5,532 nt of DNA, taken from contig JADGRD010000282.1 of assembly GCA_017881285.1 (NCBI GenBank), forward strand, positions 1 to 5,532. Direction: 5' to 3'. This document shows positions 1-5,532 of the stretch, in pieces. Source of the DNA: Pseudomonadota bacterium. Its GTDB lineage: Bacteria; Myxococcota_A; Polyangia; Fen-1088. The position numbers and the translations under genes were made by a program. How positions within the stretch are numbered: position 1 is the first letter of the stretch; every line of letters begins with the position of its first letter. Below the pieces are notes generated by a model. The model ran no database searches and was not told the DNA's origin. It was given only the letters and a program-made list of their open reading frames with translations.

Positions 1-425
1 TCGAAGACCGGCATGCCGATGACGTTCATGATCGCTTTGTCGTCCTGGCCGCAGCAATGAGACGGTCCTAGGAAACGGAAGTAGTCGTTCACGCCCGTGG
101 CGATGAATTTGACGTTCAATCCTTGCAGGAGCACGTCGTTGCGAATCTGCTCGACGGCGCGAAAGGCGAGGAAGTTGACGATGGAGTACACCACGGGCAG
201 CATTCCGGCGAGCGAAAGGCCCGCGGCGATGCCGACTGTCCCCTGCTCCATGATGCCGGCGTTGTACACACGTCCCGGAAATTCAGCCCGGAACTTGTCG
301 ATGACACCAAAGCCCATGTCGCAAACAAGCAGAACCAGCCGCGGATCCTGGCGCGCATAGGGCATAAGGTCCGTCACGATGGCACTCCGGAACACGCCCG
401 CCGGCGGCTTGGTTCCGTCACTCAT
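1..425 (-). CDS. Transketolase, C-terminal (pyrimidine-binding) subunit, 3' end outside window
   Basis: This is the second half of a split transketolase, a thiamine-diphosphate enzyme that moves two-carbon ketol units between sugar phosphates in the cytoplasm. 141 codons are visible and the gene runs off the left edge. Residues 54-61 (YNAGIMEQ) hold the glutamate (E60) expected to activate the cofactor. The stretch after it, GIAAGLSLAGMLPVVYSI, is the typical pyrimidine-domain core, and FRAVEQIRNDV follows at about 88-98. GPSH (120-123) begins the substrate-side histidine motif; the usual glutamate in the following E-D pair is a glutamine here (Q127). The ATG at 425-423 lies inside the end of the N-terminal subunit gene (8-base overlap, ATGAGTGA). 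A GAGGAA ribosome site at 437-432, 6 bases upstream, supports this start. The two halves should be co-translated and form one enzyme. The family is secure; the exact donor and acceptor sugars are not. Confidence 0.9.
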   Translation of the reverse strand, partial: MSDGTKPPAGVFRSAIVTDLMPYARQDPRLVLLVCDMGFGVIDKFRAEFPGRVYNAGIMEQGTVGIAAGLSLAGMLPVVYSIVNFLAFRAVEQIRNDVLLQGLNVKFIATGVNDYFRFLGPSHCCGQDDKAIMNVIGMPVF

Positions 426-1224
426 AGCGAGTTCCTCGCGCCATCTCCTCCGTGGTGGGCAGGCGAAAATGGAACCTGGGGATATTCTCCATGCAGCGAA
501 TCCCGTAGCCCTTGATGGTCTCGGCGACCAGGACATGGGGTTTGTCGTCATTCAGCTGGTTCAGGCGTTCGAGCTCGGCGGCGAGCAGTTCGGCGTCGTG
601 GCCAGGGACCTGGACGGCGTGTGCGCCAAAGGCTTCGCACTTGATTCTGAGGTCCTGGGGCCGGTCGGGCAAGGTCAGCACGTTCCGGCAGAAGTCCATG
701 GCCTGAAGGTTGTTGCGGTCGATAATCAGCGTCAGGTTGGAAAGCCTGTGCCAGACCGCGAACTGAAGCGCCTCCCACATGGCGCCCTCTTGCATCTCGC
801 CGTCGCCCGCCACGCAGTAGACGCGCCAGCCCAGGCCCTGCAACCTGGCGCCGAAGGCCAACCCGGTGGCCATGGGCAGGCCATGTCCCAGAGAGCCGCA
901 GCCAGCCTCGATGCCGCGCTCGGCGCTCCGTTCCGGGCAGCCCGTGAGCGGGCCGCCCCGGTAGAAGCTCTCCCAGTCAGCGCGGGCAATCCAGCCAATG
1001 TCGGCAAGGATGGCGTAGAGGCCGTAGCAACCGTGCCCCTTGGAGAAGAGCAGCCGGTCACGCTCCGGGTTGCGAGGATCGCTGTTCCGGCGCAGAACCC
1101 GGTAGTGGAGAGCGGTCAGGATATCGACGCTGGAGAGCGACGGGGCGATGTGCCCAGCGCCGTTGGCCACGGCCACGCGGACCAGCTCCTTGCGAATTTC
1201 GTCGGCTTTCTTTCGCAGGTCCAT
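418..1224 (-). CDS. Transketolase, N-terminal (thiamine-diphosphate-binding) subunit
   Basis: At 268 aa this has the usual length of the N-terminal half of split transketolases. Visible motifs in order are GHIAPSLSSVDILTALH (24-40), SKGHG (61-65), GSLGHGLPMATGLA (110-123), and the diphosphate/metal-binding signature GDGEMQEG (140-147), which ends with the NN pair at 171-172 about 29 residues after GDG. KGYGI at 238-242 is also typical of the end of the domain. The usual WHG near the C-terminus reads FHF (251-253), a mild departure. It works with the subunit encoded next to it, with which it overlaps by 8 bases. The start ATG at 1224 has only a weak upstream GAGG, 11 bases away. Such split transketolases occur both in central metabolism and in nucleotide-sugar or O-antigen clusters. 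The divergent heptose-type genes suggest a supply role here, for example of sedoheptulose 7-phosphate; that role is inferred. Confidence 0.92.
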   Translation of the reverse strand: MDLRKKADEIRKELVRVAVANGAGHIAPSLSSVDILTALHYRVLRRNSDPRNPERDRLLFSKGHGCYGLYAILADIGWIARADWESFYRGGPLTGCPERSAERGIEAGCGSLGHGLPMATGLAFGARLQGLGWRVYCVAGDGEMQEGAMWEALQFAVWHRLSNLTLIIDRNNLQAMDFCRNVLTLPDRPQDLRIKCEAFGAHAVQVPGHDAELLAAELERLNQLNDDKPHVLVAETIKGYGIRCMENIPRFHFRLPTTEEMARGTRYE

Positions 1225-1252
1225 CGGCTATGTCGCCTCACGAGCCGCCGGG

Positions 1253-1267
1253 CCACGTGCCACGTGG
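1253..1267. promoter_or_regulatory. Perfect CACGTG-type palindrome upstream of transketolase
   Basis: The 15-base sequence CCACGTGCCACGTGG is an inverted repeat with 7-base arms around a single central C. It contains two CACGTG hexamers and ends 29 bases before the transketolase start codon, in the 256-base gap between the membrane-protein gene and the transketolase gene. That position would suit an operator in the promoter or leader. I could not find a convincing -35/-10 pair next to it, so the binding role is inferred from symmetry and place only. The rest of the gap (1268-1480) shows no gene or strong motif. Confidence 0.35.
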
Positions 1268-1480
1268 TCGTGGTCGCAACCGCGTGACGGACGCCCGGCG
1301 GGGCCCGCTGGTCGTCGCGCCGATGCTGTGAGCTCCGGTCGCATGGATCAAGCGTAGTACCTGGAGCGCGAGACGTCCAGAACACGGAACCAGGCCAGGA
1401 CCCGCGCGCCGGGCGTCATCCCCGCAGGGAGAGAACCCCTTCGCGCAGCCGGCGTCACGGCGGGGCGCATACGACGCGCC

Positions 1481-1993
1481 TCAACCGTGGGGTCGATCGA
1501 ACCCGAGCAGGCGTCGCCAGCCGGCCACCATCCGGGCCGCGAGCAGCAGCAGCCGGCTGCGCACCAGATAGCGACCGCTCTGCTCGGTCAACTGCGAGCT
1601 CTCCAGCAGCCGTTCGATCCGCCGTGACATGATCTCCTCGCCCCGATACAGCGAAAGCAACTGCTCGCTGCCCAGCGGCCCCTGGCGCAGGAGATCACGC
1701 AGCAGGCGAATCCGTCGCGCGGTCTCGCTCATGTTGAACAGGTGGAAGTACGAATAGGCGATGCTGACATAGGTGAGCCCGCAGTACGTGGCGGCCCACG
1801 CCCGATCGGCGCCGGAGGCAGGGCCGCCGAGCCACAGCGCCGCGAACCCGACGGGCAGCAGGGCCAGCGCCGCCGCGCGCACACAGGTCCGCTGCGGACT
1901 TGCACCCCGGGAGAGGCGACACAAGACCGCGTGCACGCCGAAGATGGCCACGGGACTTCCGAGCAGAAGCGCAACCATGGCCCAACTGCGCAC
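1481..1993 (-). CDS. Small membrane protein with winged-helix-like cytosolic tail (downstream member of a pair)
   Basis: I do not recognise a named function. From the GTG at 1993-1991 the product has 170 aa. Three hydrophobic segments are seen at about 5-25, 37-57 and 66-86. A charged C-terminal region (about 88-170) follows: SETARRIRLLRDLL, then EQLLSLY, then SRRIERLLESSQLTEQSGRYLV, which reads like a helix-turn-helix followed by a beta wing. The tail ends in a basic amphipathic stretch (GWRRLLGF). GTG is chosen because GGGGGGA (complement of 2001-2007) lies 7 bases upstream and the codon sits 4 bases after the TAA of the gene before it. An ATG at 2029 in the same frame would overlap that gene by 32 bases and add a non-hydrophobic leader. 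The layout matches the upstream neighbour, so the two look like diverged duplicates. A membrane-bound regulator or a small subunit of an envelope complex are both possible. Confidence 0.75.
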   Translation of the reverse strand: MRSWAMVALLLGSPVAIFGVHAVLCRLSRGASPQRTCVRAAALALLPVGFAALWLGGPASGADRAWAATYCGLTYVSIAYSYFHLFNMSETARRIRLLRDLLRQGPLGSEQLLSLYRGEEIMSRRIERLLESSQLTEQSGRYLVRSRLLLLAARMVAGWRRLLGFDRPHG

Positions 1994-1997
1994 GTGC

Positions 1998-2519
1998 TTA
2001 TCCCCCCGTACGGTACAGGCCGAGCGCACGCCGATAGCCAGCGAAGAAGCGCGCCAGCCCGCGCCCGACCCAAGTGAGCGCGAAGCGGTCGCCCTGCCTC
2101 TCGATGAGGGCGTTGGCTTCCAGGTCCTCGATGCGGGTCTGCACCAGGACCCCGCTGTCCCCGCGAGCCAGAATGTCCTCCCGAGACAGCCCGTCCGGTG
2201 CCGATCCCAGCGCCAGCATCAGAGCCAGCGAAGGTGACATGGCCTGCGCCGCCGGGTAGCTCTGGATGTAGGCGCAAGACAGCGCGACGTCCAGCAACCC
2301 GGCGGCGACGGCGCCGCCGCCATCGAGGCCGACCGGCAGAGCAACCCCGGCCAGCGCCAGCGCCGCTGCCAGCGGGACCAGGAGTACCGGTGGCGCAAGG
2401 AACAGCGTGATGACGACGGCGATGTCGTGGCGTGGCCGGCGCACGCGCCACCACGCGATGTGTGCCACCAGGCACGTGGTGAACGCGAGAAGAGCCGTGA
2501 GAAATATGCTGGCCCACAT
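1998..2519 (-). CDS. Small membrane protein with winged-helix-like cytosolic tail (upstream member of a pair)
   Basis: This gene has no function I can name. The 173 aa product has a membrane segment right at the N-terminus (about 4-24), a short basic loop (WRVRRPRHD, 24-32) that predicts the first loop to be cytosolic, and further hydrophobic segments at about 34-60 and 66-88. The C-terminal part (about 95-170) contains SPSLALMLALG, a turn, LSREDILAR, then TRIEDLEANALIERQGDRFALTW, which has the pattern of a recognition helix followed by a wing. It ends with FFAGYRRALGL. Each of these blocks has a counterpart in the next gene, which begins 4 bases after this stop, so the pair forms an operon and probably a heteromeric complex. 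No good ribosome site is seen before the ATG at 2519. The hydrophobic start argues against a much later one. As the first gene leftward, it would be driven from the divergent region to its right. Confidence 0.75.
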   Translation of the reverse strand: MWASIFLTALLAFTTCLVAHIAWWRVRRPRHDIAVVITLFLAPPVLLVPLAAALALAGVALPVGLDGGGAVAAGLLDVALSCAYIQSYPAAQAMSPSLALMLALGSAPDGLSREDILARGDSGVLVQTRIEDLEANALIERQGDRFALTWVGRGLARFFAGYRRALGLYRTGG

Positions 2520-2534
2520 GCCGACACGCGATCC

Positions 2535-2555
2535 GCTAGCACGGACACGCTAGCA
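2535..2555. repeat. Direct repeat GCTAGCA x2, possible operator
   Basis: The heptamer GCTAGCA occurs at 2535-2541 and again at 2549-2555, 14 bases apart start to start. Its GCTAGC core is itself palindromic, so the pair can also be read as an inverted repeat. It lies just upstream of the minus-strand membrane-protein gene and overlaps the weak -10-like element proposed there. This is a place where a repressor would act. Function is inferred from position only. Confidence 0.3.
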
Positions 2556-2575
2556 ATCCGTTTGCCGCTTGACAA
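2547..2575 (-). promoter_or_regulatory. Possible weak sigma-70-type promoter for the membrane-protein pair
   Basis: On the minus strand TTGTCA (complement of 2575-2570) is followed after 17 bases by TAGCGT (2552-2547). The -35-like element differs from consensus by one base, but the -10-like element matches only three of six. Transcription would start near 2540, about 20 bases before the ATG at 2519. The spacing is ideal but the -10 is poor, so this is tentative. Confidence 0.3.
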
Positions 2576-2586
2576 GGAGGGCCGGG

Positions 2587-2616
2587 CGCGCCGGAAAAGC
2601 CATTGGCGCCGGCGCG
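2587..2616. repeat. GC-rich inverted repeat in the divergent region
   Basis: CGCGCCGG (2587-2594) and CCGGCGCG (2609-2616) are perfect 8-base complements around a 14-base loop. It lies upstream of the plus-strand promoter and is not followed by a T-run, so it is not an evident terminator. In such GC-rich DNA it may be chance. Confidence 0.25.
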
Positions 2617-2697
2617 ATCGCAGCCGGCCGCACGCGAATCGCCGACGGCTCAAGCTTGGGCCCAGACTCGTCGACTCGCAAGACACCAGCAGCGTCG

Positions 2698-2706
2698 TGA
2701 TATACT
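2698..2706 (+). promoter_or_regulatory. Extended -10 promoter for the isomerase operon
   Basis: TGATATACT contains an extended -10 TGn followed by TATACT, five of six matches to TATAAT, and is conspicuous as an AT-rich island in very GC-rich DNA. No good -35 hexamer is seen 16-18 bases upstream, which extended -10 promoters can tolerate. A start near 2713 would give a leader of about 35 bases before the ATG at 2748. The 63-base gap to the kinase gene and the overlap after that suggest that one transcript serves all three plus-strand genes. Confidence 0.5.
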
Positions 2707-2747
2707 GAAACCCGTTGCGGGGCACTCGAGGCCGCGCCGCCACCGAA

Positions 2748-3359
2748 ATGGTGTCAGACCACTGGAAACCCTACGTTTCTCGCCTGTACGCGCTGCTTGC
2801 CGCGACGTCGTGCCGTGCGAAGGGACGTGAGATTCCCCTCGACCGGGGCTTCGCACGCTGGCAGGCCCTGACGGTTTCGCTGCGCCAGCGGCGCGGCACT
2901 GTCTATCTGGTCGGCAACGGAGCTAGCGCCTCGATGGCCAGTCACACGGCGGCTGACCTGGCCAAGAACGGGGCTCTGCACACCGAGGTCTTCTCCGATC
3001 TGGCGCTCATCACCGCGGTCTCGAACGACCTGGGCTACGACCAGGTCTTCTCTCATCCGCTCTCGGTTCGGGCGCGGGCCGGCGACATGCTGGTCGCGAT
3101 CAGCAGTTCCGGGCGCTCGTCCAACGTCCTGCGGGCGGTGCGGGTGGCGCGGCGGCGGCGGCTGGCCATCGTCACGCTGTCGGCGATGTCCCCAGACAAC
3201 CCCTTGCGCCGGCTGGGGGCGTTCAATTTCTTCGTGGAGGCCGCGCGCTACGGAGTGGCCGAGACCTGCCACGCCGCCCTCCTCCACCACTGGATGGATC
3301 TGGTGGAGATGCCATCCCCACGCCGTTCCATCGCCCGCCCGGCGGGTCGCAGCCGCTAG
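2748..3359 (+). CDS. SIS-domain phosphosugar isomerase, GmhA-like
   Basis: The 203 aa product is a single SIS (sugar isomerase) domain. VYLVGNGASASMASHTAADL (52-71) is the first phosphate-binding loop and helix, SNDLGYDQVF (92-101) is typical of the GmhA/DiaA group, and AISSSGRSSNVLRA (117-130) is the second phosphate loop. GmhA enzymes convert sedoheptulose 7-phosphate to D-glycero-D-manno-heptose 7-phosphate with zinc held by His, Glu, Gln and His. The matching places here appear to be H66, D70, E172 and H180, so the metal site looks present with two changed ligands. The tail after 188 is basic and proline-rich and probably disordered. The ATG at 2748 is preferred over an in-frame TTG at 2715, because the latter would sit almost on the predicted transcription start. 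CGAGG at 2727-2731 is a distant, weak ribosome site. The kinase gene 63 bases downstream supports a heptose-type pathway; the substrate is inferred. Confidence 0.85.
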   Translation: MVSDHWKPYVSRLYALLAATSCRAKGREIPLDRGFARWQALTVSLRQRRGTVYLVGNGASASMASHTAADLAKNGALHTEVFSDLALITAVSNDLGYDQVFSHPLSVRARAGDMLVAISSSGRSSNVLRAVRVARRRRLAIVTLSAMSPDNPLRRLGAFNFFVEAARYGVAETCHAALLHHWMDLVEMPSPRRSIARPAGRSR

Positions 3360-3422
3360 TGGGAACGCCAGCGCCGCCCGAACGCTCACCCGCACCCGAA
3401 TCCATAACCTCGGTGACAGACG

Positions 3423-4976
3423 ATGACCCCAGCAAAGAATGACCGGACCGCACGCGACCCAGGGAAGATCATGCCGGTGCAAGAGCTCGCCCGGCGCGTG
3501 GCTGCGCTGCGGACCGGCGGCAAACGGGTGGTGCACTGCCATGGCGTCTTCGACCTTCTGCACGTGGGTCACATCAAGCACCTGCAGGCCGCGGCGGACA
3601 TGGGCGATGCCCTGGTCGTGACCCTCACGCCCGACCGTTTCGTCAACAAGGGGCCCCATCGTCCCGCGTTCCCGGAGTACCTGCGTGCCGAGGCCCTGGC
3701 CGCCTTGCACTGCGTGGACCACGTCGCCATCAACGACTGGCCGACGGCGGTCGAAACCATCCGGCTGCTCAAACCCGACCTCTACGTCAAAGGCGTGACC
3801 CAGCAGAAGGGCCAGCGAGACCACAGCGATGCGATTCGCCGCGAGGAGCGGGCGATCCGCGCCGTGGGTGGCCGCCTGCTGCTGACCGAGGAGCCGACCT
3901 TCAGTGCGTCCGCCCTCATCAATCGCTACCTCGACGTCTTCACGCCGGATGCCCGCGCCTTCCTCGACCGGTTTCGCACCCACTACGCCGATGCAGACGT
4001 GGTCGATGTGTTCCGTCGCATCCGGCCGCTCCGCGTGCTGGTGCTGGGTGAGACCATTATCGACGAGTATCAGTTCTGTGAGGTAATGGGCAAGACAAGC
4101 AAGGAACCCGTGCTGGCGGCCCGACACAAGCGCACCGAGCAATACGCGGGCGGTATCCTCGCCATCGCCAACCACGTGGCCGGATTCTGCGACCACGTGA
4201 GCGTACTCAGCGTGCTCGGCAGCAACGATCCCTACGAGGGCTTCGTCCGCAAGGGTCTGCGCGAGAACGTCACGGCCCACTTTGCCGTCAATCCCGACGC
4301 GGGCAGCATCGTGAAACGGCGGTTTCTGGAAGACCACCTGGCGGCGAAGCTCTTCGAGATTTACGAGATGCAGCCGGGAAATCTGCCCCCTAAGGTCGAG
4401 GCGGCGGTGTGCGCGAAGTTGCGCGTGCTGTTGCCCAAGAGCGACGTCGTCATCGTGGCGGACTACGGCCACGGCCTGATGACACCCAAGGTGATCGACC
4501 TGGTCTGCCGCCAGGCCCGCTTCCTGGCGCTCAACACGCAGACCAACGCCGGGAATCGCGGCTTCAATCCGCTGTCTCGCTACCGTCGGGCCGACTACGT
4601 CGCGATTGGCGAGCCGGAGGTGCGGCTCGAGTGTCGCAACCTGCACGGCGATCTCGACACCATCACCAAGCAGGTGGCTCGCGCCATGCGCACACGCCAG
4701 TTCCTGGTCACCACGGGAGCCGCTGGCTGTCGCTGCTTCGACCACAAGCTCGGCATGATCAAGACCCCGGCGTTCGCCGTGCGCGTGGTGGACCGGGTGG
4801 GGGCGGGAGATGCCGTCCTGGCCCTCACCTCACCCTGCGTCGCCATGGGCGTTCCGCCCGGGCTGATCGGTTTCATCGCCAACGTGGTGGGAGCCGAGGC
4901 GTGCTCGATCATGGGCAACAAGTCGTCGGTCGAGCCGGTGAACCTGTTCCGCCACATCAGCTCGCTGCTGAAATGA
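3423..4976 (+). CDS. Bifunctional sugar nucleotidyltransferase / PfkB-family kinase, domains in reverse order to HldE
   Basis: The 517 aa product fuses two enzymes. Residues about 33-172 form a cytidylyltransferase-type domain: VVHCHGVFDLLHVGHIKHL (37-53) with nucleotide-binding HVGH at 47-50, KPDLYVKG (117-124), and FSASALIN (160-167) near the usual ISST position. Residues about 203-517 form a ribokinase/PfkB domain: LVLGETIIDEY (206-216), SKEP (226-229), the glycine-rich YAGGILAIANHVA (241-253), NTQTNAGNRGF (371-381), and VVDRVGAGDAVLALTSP (455-471) with the catalytic-base aspartate expected at D463. In HldE (RfaE) the kinase comes first and the nucleotidyltransferase last; here it is the opposite. 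It should phosphorylate C1 of a sugar phosphate and then form a nucleotide sugar, after the isomerase encoded just upstream. GGTGA 6 bases before the ATG at 3423 supports this start, but M17 (3471), preceded by AGGGA, is an alternative. The last codons overlap the next gene by 4 bases. Confidence 0.9.
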   Translation: MTPAKNDRTARDPGKIMPVQELARRVAALRTGGKRVVHCHGVFDLLHVGHIKHLQAAADMGDALVVTLTPDRFVNKGPHRPAFPEYLRAEALAALHCVDHVAINDWPTAVETIRLLKPDLYVKGVTQQKGQRDHSDAIRREERAIRAVGGRLLLTEEPTFSASALINRYLDVFTPDARAFLDRFRTHYADADVVDVFRRIRPLRVLVLGETIIDEYQFCEVMGKTSKEPVLAARHKRTEQYAGGILAIANHVAGFCDHVSVLSVLGSNDPYEGFVRKGLRENVTAHFAVNPDAGSIVKRRFLEDHLAAKLFEIYEMQPGNLPPKVEAAVCAKLRVLLPKSDVVIVADYGHGLMTPKVIDLVCRQARFLALNTQTNAGNRGFNPLSRYRRADYVAIGEPEVRLECRNLHGDLDTITKQVARAMRTRQFLVTTGAAGCRCFDHKLGMIKTPAFAVRVVDRVGAGDAVLALTSPCVAMGVPPGLIGFIANVVGAEACSIMGNKSSVEPVNLFRHISSLLK

Positions 4977-5532
4977 TCAAGCCGGCGCGCGATCTGTTCG
5001 ACCGGCGGCAACTGCGCCTTCTGTCGCTGCAGCAGCGCCGGCACGGCCTGGGCATCGATGCGGTAGTCCCCTTGCGTCCGGTGCCATGCCGGCGGCGCGA
5101 CCTGCGAGACGTCGCGCGCCGGATCGCGGCGGCGCGGGAGCGCGGGGCGACCACGGTACTGATGATGGGCGCTCACGTGCTGCGCTCGGGGCTGCAGCGC
5201 TACCTGATCGACCTGATGGAGAAGGGCTACCTTTCGTGCATCGCCATGAACGGGGCGGGCATGATCCACGATTTCGAACTGGCGCTGGTCGGAGGCACCA
5301 CCGAGAGCGTGGCGCGCTACATCTCCGACGGGCAGTTCGGGTTGTGGAAGGAAACGGGCCGCCTGAACGACATCGCCAGCGCGGCCAAGCGTCGGGGCCT
5401 GGGACTGGGCGAGGCGGTGGGACGCGAGATCGCGCGCGGCCGGTATCCTCACCGCGATGTCAGCGTGCTGGCCGCCGGCGCGCGACTCGGCGTTCCCATC
5501 ACCGTGCACGTGGGCATCGGCTACGATATCGT
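4973..5532 (+). CDS. Conserved protein of uncertain function, possibly deoxyhypusine-synthase-like; 3' end outside window
   Basis: The reading frame stays open to the window edge, giving 186 complete codons. It starts at the ATG of the ATGA that also ends the kinase gene, without a Shine-Dalgarno of its own, so translation is probably coupled. Conserved-looking blocks are MMGAHVLRSGLQRYLIDLME (64-83), CIAMNGAGMIHDFELALVGG (89-108), TTESVARYI (109-117), LGLGEAVG (143-150) and VPITVHVGIGYDI (174-186). Alternating hydrophobic strands and glycine turns look like a Rossmann-type fold. From memory, proteins with the NGAxxIHDFELA pattern are sometimes labelled deoxyhypusine synthase family, NAD-using enzymes that act on spermidine and a lysine in eukaryotes. 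I cannot confirm this, and a protein-modifying role in a bacterial sugar operon would be unexpected. An NAD-dependent step on a sugar is an alternative guess. It is a real gene by frame, composition and coupling. Confidence 0.8.
   Translation, partial: MIKPARDLFDRRQLRLLSLQQRRHGLGIDAVVPLRPVPCRRRDLRDVARRIAAARERGATTVLMMGAHVLRSGLQRYLIDLMEKGYLSCIAMNGAGMIHDFELALVGGTTESVARYISDGQFGLWKETGRLNDIASAAKRRGLGLGEAVGREIARGRYPHRDVSVLAAGARLGVPITVHVGIGYDI

Noticed and set aside
379..1287. 302-codon open frame on the plus strand
   Set aside because: It is antisense to the transketolase N-terminal gene, which carries all the expected cofactor motifs.
1464..1480. Hairpin GGCGC...GCGCC after the downstream membrane-protein gene
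   Set aside because: The stem has only 5 base pairs and no T-run follows on the minus strand, so it does not qualify as an intrinsic terminator.
1729..2517. 262-codon open frame on the minus strand
   Set aside because: It is a shifted frame across both membrane-protein genes, rich in Arg, Gly and Ala without membrane segments or motifs. The two overlapped frames have hydrophobic segments, sensible starts and a tight junction.
2569..2574. TTGACA on the plus strand as a -35 element
   Set aside because: A perfect -35 hexamer, but 16-18 bases downstream the sequence is GC-rich with no -10. The extended -10 at 2698 is more than 100 bases further on.
2715..2747. Upstream TTG start for the SIS isomerase
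   Set aside because: It would lie about 2 bases from the predicted transcription start, and the added 11 residues (MRGTRGRAATE) are not like family N-termini.
2754..4745. 663-codon open frame on the minus strand
   Set aside because: It lies exactly opposite the isomerase and kinase genes, whose products have clear motifs. Its own translation shows no recognisable domain and is typical of the antisense of GC-rich coding DNA.
4595..5509. 304-codon open frame on the minus strand
   Set aside because: It is antisense to the end of the kinase gene and to the coupled downstream gene, with no domain signal.

Overview
The window is GC-rich bacterial DNA (by eye about two thirds G+C) from an accessory surface-sugar type locus. 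It is tightly packed, with overlapping or nearly touching genes, GTG start use and GC-biased third positions. These traits fit a high-GC Gram-negative such as a proteobacterium or a related environmental lineage, but the sequence alone does not fix the phylum. I saw no tRNA, rRNA, insertion sequence, CRISPR array or phage gene.

Left part, all on the minus strand (read from 2519 down to 1): two small, related three-helix membrane proteins with winged-helix-like cytosolic tails (2519-1998 and 1993-1481, 4 bases apart). A 256-base gap (1480-1225) follows, holding one perfect CACGTG-type palindrome. Then comes a transketolase split into two genes that overlap by 8 bases: the thiamine-diphosphate-binding N-terminal half (1224-418) and the start of the C-terminal half (425-1, running off the window).

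Middle: a 228-base divergent intergenic region (2520-2747) carries a clear extended -10 promoter towards the plus strand, a weaker promoter-like pair towards the minus strand, and a repeated heptamer over the latter.

Right part, plus strand: a GmhA-like SIS phosphosugar isomerase (2748-3359), a fused nucleotidyltransferase plus PfkB sugar kinase (3423-4976) whose two domains are in the reverse order of HldE, and a conserved protein of uncertain function, possibly deoxyhypusine-synthase-like, that starts inside the stop of the kinase gene (4973 to the window end, incomplete).

Working model (inference): transketolase can make sedoheptulose 7-phosphate, GmhA-like SIS enzymes isomerise that compound to a heptose 7-phosphate, and the kinase/nucleotidyltransferase would phosphorylate and nucleotide-activate it. 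The window could therefore hold a self-contained route to an activated heptose or related sugar for a surface glycan. The last gene and the two membrane proteins would be the least understood parts of that system.
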